From assembly GCA_002839355.1 (NCBI GenBank), contig PGXW01000021.1, forward strand, positions 1-64,000: a stretch of DNA of 64,000 bases, written 5' to 3'. Within the stretch, counting starts at the first letter, position 1. Each line of letters starts with the position of its first letter. This DNA is from Spirochaetae bacterium HGW-Spirochaetae-2. GTDB taxonomy: Bacteria; Spirochaetota; Spirochaetia; Sphaerochaetales; Sphaerochaetaceae. Below, in pieces: positions 61,890-64,000 of the stretch. Both the position numbers and the translations under genes were made by a program. A model generated the notes under the pieces. That model was not told the origin of the DNA, made no database searches, and saw only the letters and a program-made list of their open reading frames with translations.

Positions 61890-63716
61890 TCAATACTTGC
61901 CGTACAGCGGACCATAAGCCGAACATGCACGGTAATCGGCTCCTTCCTTATCCATGCCGAACGCATTCCATGCGCTGGGGCGGAAAATCTGGCTCTCGGG
62001 TACGTTGTGCATACAGACAGGAATCCGCAACATGGAGCAGAGGGTTATCAGGTCAGCACCGATATGGCCATAGCTGATCGCCCCATGGTTGGCTCCCCAA
62101 GCTGCCATGACCGAATAGACATCTTTGAATGGGCCGTCGTTTTTCTCAAGTCTGGGTACGAACCAGGTAGTTGGCCAGGTGGGATCGGTCCGTTTGTTGA
62201 TTTTATCGAAGACCGAAGCGGGAATATCGCATGTCCAGCCTTCCGCAAGCTGCAGGACCGGACCAACACCCTTCACCAGATTCAGGCGGCTCATGGTCAC
62301 CGGCATTTCACCTGTTGTCAGGAACGTGGATGAATAGCCGCCACCTCTGAAATAGCCTCCGTTGCCAACGCTGAAATCCGTAGCGTCGAGTGTCGCGGCT
62401 ACATCGTCGGATGTGATTTCCCAGAAATACTTCATGATGGAATTCCCGTCGGCATCCTTCATTCGTCCTGCGGCATCCAAGGTGGTGGCTCCCGAGTTGA
62501 TCAGGTGGATGAATCCATCCTTCGCCCGTCCCTCGGGCTTCCACCCAGTTACCCGTTCTATCGCCTCGGGACTCCAGTAAGTCCGCACATCGCTGAATAT
62601 CTGGGCACGATTGGTCAGCAGTTTTCCGAACAACATGGCTGTTCCGTTGCAGAAATCGTTCTCTGTGGCCATGATATAGGGTTCGCGGACCCCGTTCCAA
62701 TCGAAGGAGGTGCATAGCATGGTCTCCATGAAATCGCCATTCGGCCAGTGGTCGGTCCATTGCCTTTGACCCTGGAATCCAGCGGCGATGGCATTGCGTC
62801 CCAACGATTCCTCGACAAATCCCAACTTGGCGAGCTTTTCGTTGCCGACCATGAGGTCCCGTCCGATCATGACCATCTTGATACAATAGTCCCAATCGGC
62901 TTTCCTCTGTGCTTCCGTACGTTGCCACTCCGGCGGGTTCACGGTATCGGGTGCCTCGGTGCAATTTTCGGCGACCCACTGTTTGGCCATGGCAAACTCC
63001 TCGGGATCGAAAATCTCTTCCTCGACACGCCGGGCGATCTCGCTCATATCGACTACTTCGGTCCTCATACCCAGATAGGCTTGGAGGAAGTCCTGGTCTA
63101 CGATCGAACCGGCGATACCCATGGAACAACCGCCGATCGAGAGGTACGAACGATTCTTCATGCGTGCCACCGCGACGCCGGCTCGGGCGAAACGAAGAAT
63201 CTTTTCAGAGACATCCTCGGGTATGGAGGTATCGCTATTGTCCTGGACATCACGTCCGTAGATTCCGAAAGCGGGCAGACCCTTCTGGGCATGTGCCGCA
63301 AGCACCGCGGCCAGATATACGGCACCGGGTCGCTCGGTTCCATTGAAGCCCCAGACCGCTTTGACTGTCAACGGATCCGCATCGAACGTTTCCGTACCAT
63401 AACACCAGCAGGGTGTGACGGTGAGAGTTACGGCCACATTCTCCTTTGAGAATTTGGCTTGGCACTGTGCGGCTTCCGCAATGCCACCGATAGTAGTGTC
63501 GGCGATTATGCATTCCACCGGTTCGCCCGTGGTATGGCGGAGGTTGTCCGTAATGAGTTTTGCGGCAGCCTTGGCCATGTTCATCGTCTGGTCTTCCAGC
63601 GATTCCCTTACTCCCCGGTGTCGACCATCGATTGTCGGACGAATTCCAATCTTCGGCAGGTCGTCGGCATAGCGACGTTCAGGTCCTATGTTTTTTATAC
63701 GGTTAACATTTGCCAT
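61890..63716 (-). CDS. fucI: L-fucose isomerase
   Basis: A 608-residue FucI converting L-fucose to L-fuculose with Mn2+. The N-terminus has [24 protein letters not shown] and [13 protein letters not shown]; the metal ligands sit in [16 protein letters not shown]-like [43 protein letters not shown] and [15 protein letters not shown]; and the C-terminal [28 protein letters not shown] is typical. The first two cited regions have family length and order. AGGAGG precedes the ATG. It diverges from fucU around a LacI-type operator. Confidence 0.96.
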   Translation of the reverse strand: MANVNRIKNIGPERRYADDLPKIGIRPTIDGRHRGVRESLEDQTMNMAKAAAKLITDNLRHTTGEPVECIIADTTIGGIAEAAQCQAKFSKENVAVTLTVTPCWCYGTETFDADPLTVKAVWGFNGTERPGAVYLAAVLAAHAQKGLPAFGIYGRDVQDNSDTSIPEDVSEKILRFARAGVAVARMKNRSYLSIGGCSMGIAGSIVDQDFLQAYLGMRTEVVDMSEIARRVEEEIFDPEEFAMAKQWVAENCTEAPDTVNPPEWQRTEAQRKADWDYCIKMVMIGRDLMVGNEKLAKLGFVEESLGRNAIAAGFQGQRQWTDHWPNGDFMETMLCTSFDWNGVREPYIMATENDFCNGTAMLFGKLLTNRAQIFSDVRTYWSPEAIERVTGWKPEGRAKDGFIHLINSGATTLDAAGRMKDADGNSIMKYFWEITSDDVAATLDATDFSVGNGGYFRGGGYSSTFLTTGEMPVTMSRLNLVKGVGPVLQLAEGWTCDIPASVFDKINKRTDPTWPTTWFVPRLEKNDGPFKDVYSVMAAWGANHGAISYGHIGADLITLCSMLRIPVCMHNVPESQIFRPSAWNAFGMDKEGADYRACSAYGPLYGKY

Positions 63717-63759
63717 TTGGCACCTCCTATGGTATATACTATAGCTACGATATAGGCCG

Positions 63760-63796
63760 TGTAATCGTTTACATCGACTCTAGTATCGCATAGAGT
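63760..63796 (+). promoter_or_regulatory. LacI-type operator overlapping the fucU promoter
   Basis: TGTAATCGTTTACA (63760-63773) fits the TGTAAnCGnTTACA pattern of LacI-family operators with central CG. Its right half supplies the -35 box TTTACA (63768-63773); after 17 nt comes TAGAGT (63791-63796), pointing to fucU. On the other strand a TATAGT at about 63743-63738 could serve fucI, with the operator close to its -35 region. No LacI-type gene is inside the window. Confidence 0.6.
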
Positions 63797-63849
63797 CCCA
63801 GATAACGCAATCATTATTTACCACCCGGCAGGTGGAAGGAGAGATAGTC

Positions 63850-64000
63850 ATGTTGAAGAATATTCCTTCGTTGTTGAGTCCTGAATTGTTGAAGATACTC
63901 ATGGAGATGGGCCATGGCGACGAGTTGGTGATTGGGGACGGCAACTTCCCCGCCGCCTCCTGTGCACAGCGTTTGGTCCGTCTCGATGGTTTGGGGGTTC
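63850..64000 (+). CDS. fucU: L-fucose mutarotase (RbsD/FucU family), partial
   Basis: The first 50 codons of a RbsD/FucU protein run off the window. It reads MLKNIPSLLSPELLKILMEMGHGDELVIGD, with the family's catalytic-region GHGDELVIGDGNFPAAS. FucU interconverts the anomers of L-fucose and supplies the form used by FucI. AGGAGAG precedes the ATG. Pairing with fucI supports a fucose role over ribose. Confidence 0.9.
   Translation, partial: MLKNIPSLLSPELLKILMEMGHGDELVIGDGNFPAASCAQRLVRLDGLGV

Overview
The window reads as one stretch of chromosome from a spirochaete, most likely a Sphaerochaeta-like member of the Sphaerochaetaceae. Supporting signs are the order rplU-rpmA-obgE-nadD-yqeK-(LCP-like lipoprotein)-rsfS, paired TrpX-type ABC binding proteins, saccharolytic genes (fucI, fucU, pta), moderate GC and very dense gene packing. 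The assignment is inference from gene content; there is no rRNA to test it. I saw no tRNA, rRNA, insertion sequence, prophage or CRISPR array.

Layout. 0-16 kb: a broken DUF72 gene, esterase, a small DUF3006 gene, an unknown membrane protein, HD hydrolase, CorA-type metal transporter behind a short leader ORF, YkgJ protein, MFS permease, HAD phosphatase and phosphoglucomutase, ComEC-like protein overlapping rsmA, MATE exporter and a GGDEF/EAL protein. 16-28 kb: pta, tyrA, mtaB, an SDR, an AraC regulator, cysE, argS and the ribosome/GTPase/NAD cluster. 28-36 kb: a TrpXYZ-like ABC importer with two tandem binding proteins, a very acidic small protein, pdxA, a NatAB-type exporter and a lipoprotein. 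36-41 kb: cobO, a CpsB-like PHP phosphatase, an AAA ATPase/RloB pair, a 7TM-LuxR regulator and an alpha/beta hydrolase. 41-49 kb: three aminoacyl-tRNA synthetases (gltX-glyS-tyrS) leading into an SsuABC/NitT-like importer, then gdhA. 49-54 kb: an operon reading left (GntR, MTA/SAH deaminase, mtnA, AEC permease). 54-62 kb: an operon reading right (TctCBA transporter, Ldh2-type dehydrogenase, two aldolases, aldo/keto reductase, 2-hydroxyacid dehydrogenase). 62-64 kb: divergent fucI and fucU around a LacI-type operator.

Most notable observations. (1) The ATPase/RloB pair resembles AbiL/RloAB defence modules, but the signature Gly, Walker B Glu and switch His of the ATPase and most conserved acidic residues of RloB are replaced while both frames stay intact, suggesting a non-catalytic, repurposed module. 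(2) Four, perhaps five, genes have sigma70-like promoters whose -10 box lies 5-7 nt before the start codon, predicting leaderless mRNAs. (3) corA has a 29-codon leader ORF with its own strong ribosome binding site and hairpin-forming sequence behind it. (4) The Tct/two-aldolase operon and its divergent GntR operon look like an uncharacterised catabolic pathway for a carboxylated hydroxyacid.

Convergent genes usually abut or overlap with no hairpin. Clear intrinsic terminators were found only behind pta, the TrpXYZ-like ABC operon, the acidic protein and fucI.
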